A stretch of DNA of 64,000 bases from Rhizobium sp. Root274 (GTDB taxonomy: Bacteria; Pseudomonadota; Alphaproteobacteria; Rhizobiales; Rhizobiaceae), in assembly GCF_001429245.1 (NCBI RefSeq), contig NZ_LMJE01000009.1, positions 251,832-315,831 of the forward strand, given 5' to 3'. Shown piece by piece: positions 35,046 to 44,460 of the stretch. Numbering within the stretch: position 1 is the stretch's first letter; every line of letters starts with the position of its first letter. Both the position numbers and the translations under genes were made by a program. The notes under the pieces were generated by a model. That model was not told the DNA's origin and did not search any database. It saw only the letters and a list, made by a program, of their open reading frames with translations.

Positions 35046-37310
35046 ATGGCAAGGGTGAGGAGAGCCTCCGCCGCCGATGTTGAAGCGGCGATGGCGCAGG
35101 ACCGCAGGGCATCCTTTGCGCTGCCTGGCCTGCTGCTCGCCGGTGGCGCATTGCTCTGCGCAAGCTTCACTCTGCCGATTCTCTTGGGTCTGACACCGAT
35201 CGAGCCGACCTCACGCGTGCTCGTGGCGTCTGCCGTCATCAATTCTCTGTTCATCGTCGGCCTGATGTTCCTGATCGGTCGGGAAGTTTTGCGCCTGTTC
35301 AAGGCGCGCAACAGAGGGCGTGCCGCAGCCAGGCTGCATGTGCGCATCGTCGCACTGTTTTCGGTCATCGCCATCACGCCAGCTATCCTGGTTGCAATCT
35401 TCGCATCCATTACGCTCAATGTCGGTCTCGACCGCTGGTTCTCGATCCGCACCCAGTCGATCGTATCGTCATCGATGAACGTCGCCCAAGCCTATATGCT
35501 GGAAAATGCCAGCTACCTGCAGGGTCAGGCGATCTCTATGGCGAACGACCTGGAGCGGAACCGCGCACTCTTTTATCTGGACCGCACCGGCTTCGTCGAA
35601 CTGATGACCCGTCAGGCGCGCGGTCGCGGCATGCTGGGTGCCTTCCTGGTACGCGAAGATGGCTCGGCCATCACCAAGGCCGATATCGAGACGGAAAAGC
35701 CGCTGCCAGCCATCCCGCGCGACGCACTTGAAAGTGCAGCTGCGGGTCAGCCGACGCTCATCCCGCCAGGGGTGACCAACCTCGTCGGCGCGATCATCAA
35801 GCTCGATTCCATCTCGGGCACATTCCTTTATACGATCCGAGCTGTAGACCCGAAGGTCATGCAGGCCATGCGCCTGATGGAAGAAAACAACGCCGAATAC
35901 CAGTCGATGGAAGATGGCCGAACGACGTTGCAGATCGCCTTCGCCATCCTCTATCTCGGCTTTGCGCTCATCGTGCTGCTCGCTGCCATCTGGACTGCCA
36001 TCGCCGTCGCCGACCGCATCGTCCGCCCGATCCGCCTGCTGATCGGTGCTGCCGACAGCATCGCATCCGGCAATCTGAACGTCCTTGTCCCAGTGCGCGC
36101 CGCCGATGGCGACGTCGGCAGCCTGTCGCGCACCTTTAACAAGATGGTGTCGCAGATCCGCTCGCAGCGCGACGAAATTCTGGAAGCGAAGGATGAGGTT
36201 GATGACCGCCGACGCTTTATCGAGGCTGTGCTATCCGGTGTCACCGCAGCCGTCATCGGGGTGGAGGACAATGGCATTGTCACCATCGTCAATCCCTCGG
36301 CCGAGTTCTTCCTCGCCCTGCCGTCCGACCAGTTGATCGGTGAAAAACTCTCGCTCGTCGCACCCGAGGTTGATCGCGTGCTCACCGAAGCGACGGTGCG
36401 CCATCGCGGCGAATACCGCGAGCAGATCAACATGATCCGGGGCGGCAAGGAACGCACCTTGAACGTTCAGGTGACCCGCGAGGAAACGAGAGGTTCCGAA
36501 GACAGCTATGTCATCACCCTCGACGACATCACCGACCTCGTGGTGGCCCAGCGCTCGACCGCCTGGGCCGATGTGGCACGGCGCATTGCCCACGAGATCA
36601 AGAACCCGCTGACCCCGATCCAGCTGTCCGCAGAGCGCCTCAAGCGCCGTTATGGCAAGCAGATTGCCGAAGACGACAAGGCGGTTTTCAACCAGTGCAC
36701 CGATACCATCGTCCGACAGGTGGAGGATATCGGCCGCATGGTCGACGAGTTCTCGGCCTTTGCGCGCATGCCAAAGCCAGCCAAACAGCGGGCCGACCTG
36801 CGCGAGATCCTCACAGACGCCGTATTCCTCAGGGAAATCGGCAGTGCGGAGATCGAGTTCCAGCGTGACTTTGGCGACGAGCCGCTGGAGGGCAGTTTCG
36901 ACGCCCGCATGCTGGCTCAGGCCGTCAGCAACATCGTCAAGAATGCGGTCGAGGCGATTGAGGCGGTGCCTGTCGAAGAGCTTGGCAAGGGAAAGATCCT
37001 CGTCCGCTCCTATTTCGATCATGCCCATGACCGCTTTGCGGTCGACGTCATCGACAATGGCCGCGGCCTGCCGACCGAGAACCGGCACCGGATCCTCGAA
37101 CCCTATATGACAATGCGAGAGAAGGGCACCGGCCTCGGTCTCGCCATCGTCAAGAAGATTATTGAAGAGCATGGCGGACAACTCGAGCTGCATGATGCTC
37201 CGGCCGATTTCGACCGGGGCAGGGGCGCGATGATCAGGATCATCCTCCCCCGCGCCGAGACGACGGCCATTGATAGCGAGAACGACAAGGAAAAGGTCTA
37301 TGGCCTCTGA
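35046..37310 (+). CDS. ntrY: Nitrogen regulation membrane sensor kinase NtrY
   Basis: Membrane histidine kinase, partner of NtrX. 754 residues: several N-terminal membrane helices (about 23-45, 60-80, 98-120), a periplasmic region, a further helix (about 295-320), HAMP (about 322-375) and PAS (about 385-490). Phosphoacceptor His516 lies in [13 protein letters not shown], and the ATPase domain has DNGRGLP and KGTGLGLAI. In studied alphaproteobacteria NtrYX links nitrogen and redox signals. Separated from ntrC by 181 bp, in which I see no clear site; overlaps ntrX by 11 bp. Confidence 0.95.
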   Translation: MARVRRASAADVEAAMAQDRRASFALPGLLLAGGALLCASFTLPILLGLTPIEPTSRVLVASAVINSLFIVGLMFLIGREVLRLFKARNRGRAAARLHVRIVALFSVIAITPAILVAIFASITLNVGLDRWFSIRTQSIVSSSMNVAQAYMLENASYLQGQAISMANDLERNRALFYLDRTGFVELMTRQARGRGMLGAFLVREDGSAITKADIETEKPLPAIPRDALESAAAGQPTLIPPGVTNLVGAIIKLDSISGTFLYTIRAVDPKVMQAMRLMEENNAEYQSMEDGRTTLQIAFAILYLGFALIVLLAAIWTAIAVADRIVRPIRLLIGAADSIASGNLNVLVPVRAADGDVGSLSRTFNKMVSQIRSQRDEILEAKDEVDDRRRFIEAVLSGVTAAVIGVEDNGIVTIVNPSAEFFLALPSDQLIGEKLSLVAPEVDRVLTEATVRHRGEYREQINMIRGGKERTLNVQVTREETRGSEDSYVITLDDITDLVVAQRSTAWADVARRIAHEIKNPLTPIQLSAERLKRRYGKQIAEDDKAVFNQCTDTIVRQVEDIGRMVDEFSAFARMPKPAKQRADLREILTDAVFLREIGSAEIEFQRDFGDEPLEGSFDARMLAQAVSNIVKNAVEAIEAVPVEELGKGKILVRSYFDHAHDRFAVDVIDNGRGLPTENRHRILEPYMTMREKGTGLGLAIVKKIIEEHGGQLELHDAPADFDRGRGAMIRIILPRAETTAIDSENDKEKVYGL

Positions 37311-38664
37311 TATTCTGGTAGTCGACGACGAAGAGGACATCCGCGAGATCGTGTCCGGCATCCTGAGCGACGAAGGCCACGAAACCCGCACGGCCCATGA
37401 TGCCGACAGCGCGCTGGCCGCCATATCCGATCGCGTGCCGCGTCTCGTCTTCCTCGATATCTGGATGCAGGGCAGCCGCCTGGACGGCCTGTCGTTGCTT
37501 GACGAGATCAAGCTGCGCCACCCTGACTTGCCCGTGGTGATGATCTCCGGCCACGGCAATGTGGAAACGGCCGTATCGGCGATCAAGCGCGGCGCCTTCG
37601 ACTTTATCGAAAAGCCGTTCAAGGCCGACCGCCTAATCCTGATTGCCGAGCGCGCGCTGGAGAATTCCAAGCTGAAACGTGAGGTCTCGGACCTCAAGCG
37701 CCGTACGGGCGATGCGGTGGAGCTCATCGGTACCTCGGTTGCCGTCTCGCAATTGCGCCAGACCATCGAGAAGATCGCGCCCACCAACAGCCGAATCATG
37801 ATCTTCGGCCCCTCCGGCTCCGGCAAGGAGCTCGTGGCGCGCATGATCCACAAGCGATCCAGCCGTTCGGGCGGCCCCTTCGTGTCGCTGAATGCTGCGG
37901 CGATCACCCCTGATCGCATGGAAGTGGCACTCTTCGGCACCGAGGGAACGCCTGGCCAGCCGAGGCGCATCGGCGCCCTCGAAGAGGCCCATCGCGGCAT
38001 CCTCTATCTGGACGAGATCGGCGAAATGCCGCGTGAGACGCAGAACAAGATCCTCCGCGTTCTTGTCGAACAGCAGTTCGAGCGTGTCGGCGGGTCGAAG
38101 CGCGTCAAGGTCGACGTGCGCATTATTTCGTCCAGCGCCTATAATCTCGAGGGCATGATCGCCGAGGGCCGTTTCCGCGAGGATCTCTTCCATCGCCTGG
38201 CCGTTGTCCCGGTCAAGGTGCCGGCACTTGCCGAGCGGCGCGAGGATATCCCCTTCCTCGTCGACATGTTCATGCGCCAGATTTCCGAACAGGCCGGCAT
38301 CCGCCAGCGCAAGATCGGCGAGGACGCCATGGCTGTTCTGCAGGCGAATGACTGGCCGGGCAATATCCGGCAGCTGCGCAACAACATCGAGCGTCTGATG
38401 ATCCTCGCCCAGGGCGACAGCCCCGAATCGGCGATCACCGCGGAAATGCTGCCGCAGGATCTCTCCGACATGCTGCCGAAGGTATCGGCGAGCAACGACA
38501 CCCACATCATGACGCTGCCGCTGCGCGAAGCTCGCGAAATGTTCGAGCGGGATTATCTGATCGCCCAGATCAACCGGTTCGGTGGCAACATTTCCCGCAC
38601 GGCTGAATTCGTCGGCATGGAGCGTTCCGCTCTGCATCGCAAACTCAAATCGCTTGGCGTATAA
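37300..38664 (+). CDS. ntrX: Nitrogen regulator NtrX
   Basis: Response regulator, 454 residues. Receiver with Asp53 (VFLDIWMQGSR), AAA+ domain with Walker A GPSGSGKE and Walker B GILYLDEIGEMPRE, and a C-terminal Fis-type helix-turn-helix (NISRTAEFVGMERSALHRKL). The loop that carries GAFTGA in NtrC reads GTEGTPGQPRRIG here, so the sigma-54 contact motif is missing. That is usual for alphaproteobacterial NtrX and means it probably does not act through sigma-54. Start overlaps ntrY; the frame is open to 37270. Confidence 0.96.
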   Translation: MASDILVVDDEEDIREIVSGILSDEGHETRTAHDADSALAAISDRVPRLVFLDIWMQGSRLDGLSLLDEIKLRHPDLPVVMISGHGNVETAVSAIKRGAFDFIEKPFKADRLILIAERALENSKLKREVSDLKRRTGDAVELIGTSVAVSQLRQTIEKIAPTNSRIMIFGPSGSGKELVARMIHKRSSRSGGPFVSLNAAAITPDRMEVALFGTEGTPGQPRRIGALEEAHRGILYLDEIGEMPRETQNKILRVLVEQQFERVGGSKRVKVDVRIISSSAYNLEGMIAEGRFREDLFHRLAVVPVKVPALAERREDIPFLVDMFMRQISEQAGIRQRKIGEDAMAVLQANDWPGNIRQLRNNIERLMILAQGDSPESAITAEMLPQDLSDMLPKVSASNDTHIMTLPLREAREMFERDYLIAQINRFGGNISRTAEFVGMERSALHRKLKSLGV

Positions 38665-38715
38665 CCGAGGCAAACGAGTCCGGTCTGCCGATCGGGCGAG
38701 CGCAGGAAACATGCC

Positions 38716-40092
38716 ATGAAGGTCATTATTTGCGGTGCGGGGCAGGTCGGCTACGGGATCGCGGAGCGGCTGTCGCAGGAAGACAATGACGTTGCCGTCA
38801 TCGATACGTCCGCGTCGCTGGTTACCCACATCACCGAGACGCTCGACGTCCGCGGCTATGTGGGTCACGGCGCCCATCCGGACGTACTGGCGCGCGCAGG
38901 CGCTGACCAGGCCGACATGCTGATCGCGGTCACCCTCTATGACGAGATCAATATGACCGCCTGCCAGGTGGCGCATTCTCTGTTCAACGTGCCGACAAAG
39001 ATCGCCCGTATCCGGTCGCAGAACTATCTGCTGCCGGAATACTCCGACCTGTTCAGCCGAGACAACCTGCCGATCGACGTGACGATTTCGCCGGAGATCG
39101 AGGTCGGCAAGATGGTGCTCCGCCGCATCTCGTTCCCTGGAGCAACTGACATCGTCCGCTTCGCCGACGATCATATCGCCATGCTTGCCATCGAATGCAT
39201 GGAGGACTGCCCGGTCGTCGACACGCCGCTCAATCAGTTGAGCGACTTGTTTCCCGACCTGATGGCGACCGTCTGCGCCATATGGCGCAACGGCAAGCTT
39301 TTGGTTGCACGCTCGCAGGACCATCTGCAGGTCGGCGATCTCGCCTATGTTATCTGCCAGAAGGATCATGCCCGCCGTACGCTCGGCCTATTCGGCCACG
39401 AGGAGCAGGAAGCCGCCCGGATCGTTATCGCCGGCGGGGGAAATATCGGCCACTACGTCGCCCGCACTATCGGCCAGATGTCGCCGAAGACACGGTTGAA
39501 GATCATCGAAAACGACCGTGACAGGGCGCTTTCGGTGTCTGACCAGCTGCCCGATGCAATCGTGCTGCACGGGTCTGCACTCGACCAGAACATCCTCCAT
39601 CAGGCTGACATCCAGGATGCGGATCTGATGGTGACGCTGACAAACAACGATCAGACCAACATCCTCAGTGCCGCCATGGCGAAGCGCCTCGGCTGCAAGT
39701 CCGGCATGGCCCTGATCAACAGCCCGTCTTTCCACGACATTGCCGGCTCGATTGGCATCGACGCCTATATCAACCCGCGTGCCGTGACAATATCGCGCGT
39801 CCTCCAGCATGTCCGCAAAGGCCGCATTCGCGCCGTCTATGCTGTGCAGAAGGGCAAGGCCGAGGTAATCGAGGCAGAGGCGCTGGAAACCTCGCCGCTC
39901 GTCGGCAAATCGTTCCGCGACCTTGAACTGCCGCCGGGACTGCGCATCGGCGCGATTTACCGCGACAAGACGGTTCTGCGCCCCAGTGGTGATACCCGCA
40001 TCAAGGCCAAGGATCGCGTCGTGCTCTTTGCTGCCGCGGACGCCGTGCGGCATGTCGAGCAGCTTTTCCGCGTATCGATCCAGTATTTCTAG
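38716..40092 (+). CDS. trkA: Trk potassium uptake regulator TrkA
   Basis: Cytoplasmic NAD(H)-binding gating subunit of the Trk potassium transporter. 458 residues in two repeats, each an RCK_N Rossmann domain plus RCK_C. The nucleotide motifs are GAGQVGYGIAERL near residue 6 and GGGNIGHYVARTI near 238. Position directly after ntrX is the classical rhizobial arrangement (ntrYX-trkA). The membrane subunit TrkH is not in the window. Confidence 0.96.
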   Translation: MKVIICGAGQVGYGIAERLSQEDNDVAVIDTSASLVTHITETLDVRGYVGHGAHPDVLARAGADQADMLIAVTLYDEINMTACQVAHSLFNVPTKIARIRSQNYLLPEYSDLFSRDNLPIDVTISPEIEVGKMVLRRISFPGATDIVRFADDHIAMLAIECMEDCPVVDTPLNQLSDLFPDLMATVCAIWRNGKLLVARSQDHLQVGDLAYVICQKDHARRTLGLFGHEEQEAARIVIAGGGNIGHYVARTIGQMSPKTRLKIIENDRDRALSVSDQLPDAIVLHGSALDQNILHQADIQDADLMVTLTNNDQTNILSAAMAKRLGCKSGMALINSPSFHDIAGSIGIDAYINPRAVTISRVLQHVRKGRIRAVYAVQKGKAEVIEAEALETSPLVGKSFRDLELPPGLRIGAIYRDKTVLRPSGDTRIKAKDRVVLFAAADAVRHVEQLFRVSIQYF

Positions 40093-40105
40093 AGGTCACT
40101 TCCCC

Positions 40106-40969
40106 ATGCCCCGGATTGCCTATGTCAATGGACGCTATCTCCCCCATTCGGAAGCGGCGGTTCACATCGAGGATCGTGGATACCAGTTTGCTGACGGTGT
40201 CTACGAGGTCTGCGAGATCCGCCACGGCGTGATTGTCGATCTCACCCGGCATCTTGATCGCCTCGACCGTTCGCTCTCGGAACTGCGAATGCAAAGCCCG
40301 ATGAGCCGGGCGGCTCTCACCCAGGTCATCCGCGAGGTGGCGCGACGTAACCGGGTGAAGAATGGCTTGTTCTATCTTCAGGTGACCCGTGGCGTTGCCC
40401 GCCGCGACCATGTCTTTCCCTCTGCCGATACGCCGCCAAGCCTGGTGATCACCGCCAAGATCACCGATCCATCGATCATCGCAAAGAAAAACGAAGTCGG
40501 ATTGAAGGCGATCACCCTGCCGGACAATCGCTGGGACCGGGTCGATATCAAGACGGTCGGCCTGCTCCCCAATGCCATGGCGCGTCAGGCGGCCAAGGAG
40601 AAGGGTGCCCAGGAGGCCATCTACATCGATGCCCGTGGCATGGTGACGGAAGGGGCTGCCACCAATGTCTGGATTGTCGACCAGAACGGTGTGCTCGTCA
40701 CTCGTTTAGCCGAACACGGCATCCTGCGCGGCATTACCCGCACCGGCCTGATGGATGTGACGGAAAAACTGGGGATAGCGGTTGCGGAGCGGGAATTCTC
40801 CCGCGAGGAAATGCTCGCGGCCCGCGAAGTCTTCATTACCGCTGCCACCAGCATCTGCTTCCCGATCGTCGAGATCGATGGCCAGACGATCGGCAACGGC
40901 CATCCGGGTGCCATGTCGGAGCGTATCCGATCCGCCTTTTTCGACGTTGCGGAAAAGACGGTGATTTGA
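40106..40969 (+). CDS. dat: D-amino acid aminotransferase
   Basis: Fold-IV PLP enzyme, 287 residues, likely making D-glutamate or D-alanine for peptidoglycan. The substrate-side motif is EDRGYQFADGVYEV, the PLP lysine is in DIKTVGLLPNAMARQAA, and the cofactor phosphate site is EGAATNVWIV. The same fold includes branched-chain aminotransferase and aminodeoxychorismate lyase; the DGVYEV and KTVGLLPN wording favours D-AAT. ATG at 40106 gives the family start; the frame is open to 39923. It lies between trkA and hfq. Confidence 0.9.
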   Translation: MPRIAYVNGRYLPHSEAAVHIEDRGYQFADGVYEVCEIRHGVIVDLTRHLDRLDRSLSELRMQSPMSRAALTQVIREVARRNRVKNGLFYLQVTRGVARRDHVFPSADTPPSLVITAKITDPSIIAKKNEVGLKAITLPDNRWDRVDIKTVGLLPNAMARQAAKEKGAQEAIYIDARGMVTEGAATNVWIVDQNGVLVTRLAEHGILRGITRTGLMDVTEKLGIAVAEREFSREEMLAAREVFITAATSICFPIVEIDGQTIGNGHPGAMSERIRSAFFDVAEKTVI

Positions 40970-41078
40970 TACCACCTTGTTCCGGTGGAGGGGCGAGGGG
41001 ACCTATTCCCCACCTTGCCAGCAAGAACAATAATCACACCGGTCGAAAAAGACCGGCAAGAAAGAAAGAAGCGGCGCC

Positions 41079-41330
41079 ATGGCGGAACGTTCTCAGAACC
41101 TGCAGGATCTTTTCCTCAACACCGTACGCAAGCAGAAGATCTCGCTGACGATCTTCCTGATCAACGGCGTCAAGCTGACCGGTGTCGTCACGTCGTTTGA
41201 CAACTTCTGCGTTCTGCTGCGTCGCGACGGCCACTCACAGCTGGTCTACAAGCACGCCATCTCGACCATCATGCCGGGCCAGCCGATGCAGATGTTCGAG
41301 AGCGAAGACAACGCTTCCGGACAGGACTGA
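41079..41330 (+). CDS. hfq: RNA chaperone Hfq
   Basis: Hexameric Sm-like protein that pairs small RNAs with mRNAs. 83 residues: [15 protein letters not shown] start, Sm1 region [15 protein letters not shown], Sm2 with the YKHA motif, short acidic tail. Very close to other rhizobial Hfq proteins. The upstream leader holds a 6-bp hairpin (41039-41056) without a T-run. hflX follows, as usual. Confidence 0.98.
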   Translation: MAERSQNLQDLFLNTVRKQKISLTIFLINGVKLTGVVTSFDNFCVLLRRDGHSQLVYKHAISTIMPGQPMQMFESEDNASGQD

Positions 41331-41397
41331 GATCATCACAAGCCGAGATACAAAGAACGATTCGATCATCCCGGAGGACGAAAAGCCCCGGGATGAC

Positions 41398-42732
41398 ATG
41401 CGGGCGATTGTCATTGTCCCGGTCCTCAAGCAGGGACGGCCGCAGCCGCTGCCCGAAGGCGCGCCACCGGCCCCGAGCCGCTCGAACGATGCGCGCCTCG
41501 AAGAGGCCATGGGCCTTGCCCGCGCCATTGATCTGACCATCGTCCAGGGGCTGATCGTTGCGGTCAACCAGCCGCGTCCGGCAACGCTGATGGGATCGGG
41601 CAAGATCGCCGAGGTGAAGGCTCTGCTCGACGAGTTCGATGCGGGTCTCGTGATTGTCGATCATCCGCTCACCCCGGTCCAGCAGCGCAATCTCGAGAAG
41701 GAATGGAACGCCAAGGTCATCGATCGCACGGGCCTGATCCTCGAAATCTTCGGCCGCCGCGCCTCCACAAAGGAAGGCACGCTGCAGGTCGAACTCGCGC
41801 ATCTGAACTATCAGAAGGGTCGACTCGTACGTTCCTGGACGCACTTGGAACGTCAGCGCGGTGGTGCAGGCTTCATGGGTGGTCCGGGTGAAACCCAGAT
41901 CGAAGCCGACCGCCGCATGCTGCAGGACAAGATCATCAAGCTTGAGCGCGAGCTCGAACAGGTGGTCCGCACTCGCCAGCTCCATCGTGCCAAGCGCCGC
42001 AAGGTTCCCCATCCGATCGTCGCACTGGTCGGTTATACCAATGCCGGCAAATCGACGTTGTTCAACCGCATCACCGGTGCGGGCGTGCTCGCCGAAGACA
42101 TGCTGTTTGCGACGCTCGACCCGACGCTGCGCCGGATGAAGCTGCCGCATGGCCGCACGGTGATCATGTCGGACACCGTCGGCTTCATCTCCGATCTGCC
42201 GACCCATCTGGTCGCCGCCTTCCGCGCGACGCTGGAGGAGGTGCTGGAAGCCGATCTCGTCCTGCATGTCCGCGACATGTCGGATCCGGACAATGGAGCC
42301 CAATCGGCGGACGTCCTGCGCATCCTGGATGATCTCGGCATCGATGAGAAGGAACGGTCGGAACGGATCATCGAGGTCTGGAATAAGATCGATCGTCTCG
42401 ATCCGGAAAATCATGACGGCATCCTTCAGAAAGCTGCCGGCCGCGAGAATGTCCTGCCCGTTTCCGCCATCAGCGGCGAGGGCATCGACACCCTTCTCGA
42501 CGTCATCTCGCAGCGCCTTTCCGGTGTTCTGACGGAAGCAACGATCACCGTGCCGGCAGACAAACACGCCGTCATCTCCTGGCTCTATGAGAACGCCGTC
42601 GTGAGTGGTCGCGAGGATCACGAAGACGGCAGCGTCAGCCTCGACGTGCGTCTCACCGACCGTCAGGCCGATGAACTTGAGCGCAAGCTCGGCAGTCGGA
42701 AGCCGACGGGCAAGGAAGACTGGGAGCGCTAA
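41398..42732 (+). CDS. hflX: GTPase HflX
   Basis: Ribosome-associated GTPase that rescues stalled or heat-damaged ribosomes in studied species. 444 residues: N-terminal HflX domain (about 35-200) with the conserved RPATLMGSGKIAEV and ERQRGGAGFMGGPGETQIE. The G domain follows with G1 VGYTNAGKST, G3 DTVGFI, G4 NKID. The ATG at 41398 is the first usual start in frame. The frame is open upstream through the end of hfq, and about 20 extra residues (ending IIPEDEKPRDD) could be translated only from a non-standard start. The SD before 41398 is weak. Confidence 0.93.
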   Translation: MRAIVIVPVLKQGRPQPLPEGAPPAPSRSNDARLEEAMGLARAIDLTIVQGLIVAVNQPRPATLMGSGKIAEVKALLDEFDAGLVIVDHPLTPVQQRNLEKEWNAKVIDRTGLILEIFGRRASTKEGTLQVELAHLNYQKGRLVRSWTHLERQRGGAGFMGGPGETQIEADRRMLQDKIIKLERELEQVVRTRQLHRAKRRKVPHPIVALVGYTNAGKSTLFNRITGAGVLAEDMLFATLDPTLRRMKLPHGRTVIMSDTVGFISDLPTHLVAAFRATLEEVLEADLVLHVRDMSDPDNGAQSADVLRILDDLGIDEKERSERIIEVWNKIDRLDPENHDGILQKAAGRENVLPVSAISGEGIDTLLDVISQRLSGVLTEATITVPADKHAVISWLYENAVVSGREDHEDGSVSLDVRLTDRQADELERKLGSRKPTGKEDWER

Positions 42733-42779
42733 ACGCGCCACCTCGCAGTCTCTCGCATCACAATACAGCGTTGGATCGT

Positions 42780-42793
42780 TTGATCCACATCAA
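42780..42793 (+). promoter_or_regulatory. FNR/FixK-type box upstream of bchE
   Basis: TTGATCCACATCAA is an exact TTGAT-N4-ATCAA; the palindrome extends one more base each side (42779-42794). Centre 42786.5, 60 bp before the bchE ATG and 35 bp before the centre of the PpsR-type palindrome. In Rhodobacter species bchE is activated by FnrL through such a site, so position and target agree with known biology. Confidence 0.82.
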
Positions 42794-42809
42794 ACCGCCC
42801 ATCCCCACC

Positions 42810-42833
42810 GTGTGTCAACTTGAGTTTACACAC
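42810..42833 (+). promoter_or_regulatory. PpsR/CrtJ-type palindrome upstream of bchE
   Basis: A 24-bp inverted repeat. Outer arms GTGTGT and ACACAC and inner arms AACT and AGTT match perfectly; only positions 7 and 18 and the two central bases do not pair. It contains TGT-N12-ACA (42813-42830), the binding signature of the photosynthesis repressor PpsR/CrtJ. The left half reads TGTC as in the consensus; the right half reads TACA where GACA is preferred. It ends 13 bp before the bchE ATG. Confidence 0.75.
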
Positions 42834-42846
42834 ATGGGAGGTGGTC

Positions 42847-44460
42847 ATGCGCGTCGTCTTCATTCATCCAAACTATCACTCCGGCGGCGCCGAGATCGCC
42901 GGCAACTGGCCGCCAGCCTGGGTCGCCTATCTCGGCGGGGCGCTGAAGTCTGCCGGTTTCACCGACATCCATTTCCTAGACGCCATGACCAATGACATGA
43001 CCGAGGATCGGCTGCGAGAGGAACTGCGGCGTCTTCAACCCGATCTCATCGGCTGCACCGCAATCACGCCGTCGATTTACATGGCCGAACGCTGCCTGGA
43101 GATAGCCAAGGACGTCTGCCCTCAGGCACTGCGCGTTCTGGGGGGCGTGCACGCGACATTCATGTACCAGCAGGTGCTGACCGAAGCGCCCTACGTCGAT
43201 GTCATCGTGCGCGGCGAAGGGGAGGAGATCATTGTCGAATTGGCCAGGGCGCTTGCCGCCGGCAACTTGAAAGAGGCGAGGGCAGGCATCAAGGGCCTCG
43301 CCTATATCACCGACGATGGCAAGATCATCGCGACACCCGCCGCACCGACGGTGAAGAACTTTGACGCGGTAGAACCCGACTGGACCCTGCTCGAATGGGA
43401 GAAATACATATATGTGCCGCTTGGTGTCAGGGTCGCCATCCCCAATATGGCACGCGGCTGCCCCTTTACCTGCTCCTTCTGCTCGCAATGGAAGTTCTGG
43501 CGCGACTATCGCATCCGCGATCCGAAAAAGGTGGTCGACGAAATCGAAAAGCTGGTCAACGACCACCAGGTCGGCTTCTTCATTCTCGCGGACGAAGAGC
43601 CCACCATCAATCGCAAGAAGTTCATCGCCTTCTGCGAGGAGCTGATCGCCCGCGGCCTGCCGGACAAGGTCAAGTGGGGCATCAACACCCGCGTCACCGA
43701 CATCATCAGGGACGAGGAATATCTGGCCCTCTATCGCAGGGCCGGCCTTGTTCACGTCTCTCTTGGCACGGAAGCTGCCGCCCAGCTGAAGCTCGACCGC
43801 TTCAACAAGGAAACCAAGGTCGCCGAGAACAAGAAGGCGATCCGGTTGCTTCGTGAAGCCGACATCTTTACCGAGGCGCAGTTCATCGTCGGGCTGGAAA
43901 ACGAGACGGCGGAGACGCTGGAAGAAACCTATCGCATGGCGCGCGACTGGAACCCGGATCTCGCCAATTGGGCCATGTACACGCCCTGGCCCTTCTCGCC
44001 GCTGTTCCAGGAGCTGGGCGACAAGGTCGAGATCTTCGATTTCTCGAAATACAACTTCGTCACCCCGATCATGAAGCCGGACGCCATGGACCGCGCCGAA
44101 CTGCTCGACCGCGTGATGAACAATTACCGCCGCTTCTACATGATCAAGGCGCTCTTCCACTATCCGTGGCGCGGCAAGGGCTTTCGCCGGCGCTACCTGC
44201 TGGGCTGCCTCAAGGCCTTCCTGAAGGCCGGCTTCGAACGCAAGTTTTACGACCTCGGCAAGCATAATTACTGGGGCCCGCAATCCAAGGACAAGGTCGA
44301 TTTCGGCTTCGACATGTCCCGCAAGATTGCGCCTGCCCAACTCGACGACTGGCAGGCGGCGGCCGATCGGGCTAGTCAGGCAAAGGCAAAAAGGGCAGGC
44401 GCCGCGCAGCCGGTGCTTGCCTGCGGTGGCGGAGCCGAGACCTATGAAGCCCGCCTCTGA
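42847..44460 (+). CDS. bchE: Mg-protoporphyrin IX monomethyl ester anaerobic oxidative cyclase
   Basis: Oxygen-independent enzyme that closes ring E of bacteriochlorophyll, using water, a radical-SAM cluster and cobalamin. 537 residues. The N-terminal B12-binding domain (about 1-140) begins [20 protein letters not shown], the diagnostic BchE opening, and holds [11 protein letters not shown] and VRGEGEE. The radical-SAM cluster cysteines are Cys205, Cys209 and Cys212 in [10 protein letters not shown]. The C-terminal region (about 430-500) has [16 protein letters not shown] BchE wording. It is slightly shorter than Rhodobacter BchE (about 575). ATG at 42847 with GGGAGG 5 bp upstream; an earlier TTG at 42820 lies inside the operator and is rejected. 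FNR-type and PpsR-type sites precede it; bchJ follows with a 17-bp overlap. Confidence 0.93.
   Translation: MRVVFIHPNYHSGGAEIAGNWPPAWVAYLGGALKSAGFTDIHFLDAMTNDMTEDRLREELRRLQPDLIGCTAITPSIYMAERCLEIAKDVCPQALRVLGGVHATFMYQQVLTEAPYVDVIVRGEGEEIIVELARALAAGNLKEARAGIKGLAYITDDGKIIATPAAPTVKNFDAVEPDWTLLEWEKYIYVPLGVRVAIPNMARGCPFTCSFCSQWKFWRDYRIRDPKKVVDEIEKLVNDHQVGFFILADEEPTINRKKFIAFCEELIARGLPDKVKWGINTRVTDIIRDEEYLALYRRAGLVHVSLGTEAAAQLKLDRFNKETKVAENKKAIRLLREADIFTEAQFIVGLENETAETLEETYRMARDWNPDLANWAMYTPWPFSPLFQELGDKVEIFDFSKYNFVTPIMKPDAMDRAELLDRVMNNYRRFYMIKALFHYPWRGKGFRRRYLLGCLKAFLKAGFERKFYDLGKHNYWGPQSKDKVDFGFDMSRKIAPAQLDDWQAAADRASQAKAKRAGAAQPVLACGGGAETYEARL

Noticed and set aside
41039..41056. Hairpin CCGGTC-GAAAAA-GACCGG before hfq as a terminator of the aminotransferase gene
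   Set aside because: No T-run follows; it may be a leader structure but there is no further support.
42820..42846. TTG at 42820 as the bchE start
   Set aside because: It lies inside the palindromic operator; the ATG at 42847 has GGGAGG 5 bp upstream and gives the family N-terminus.
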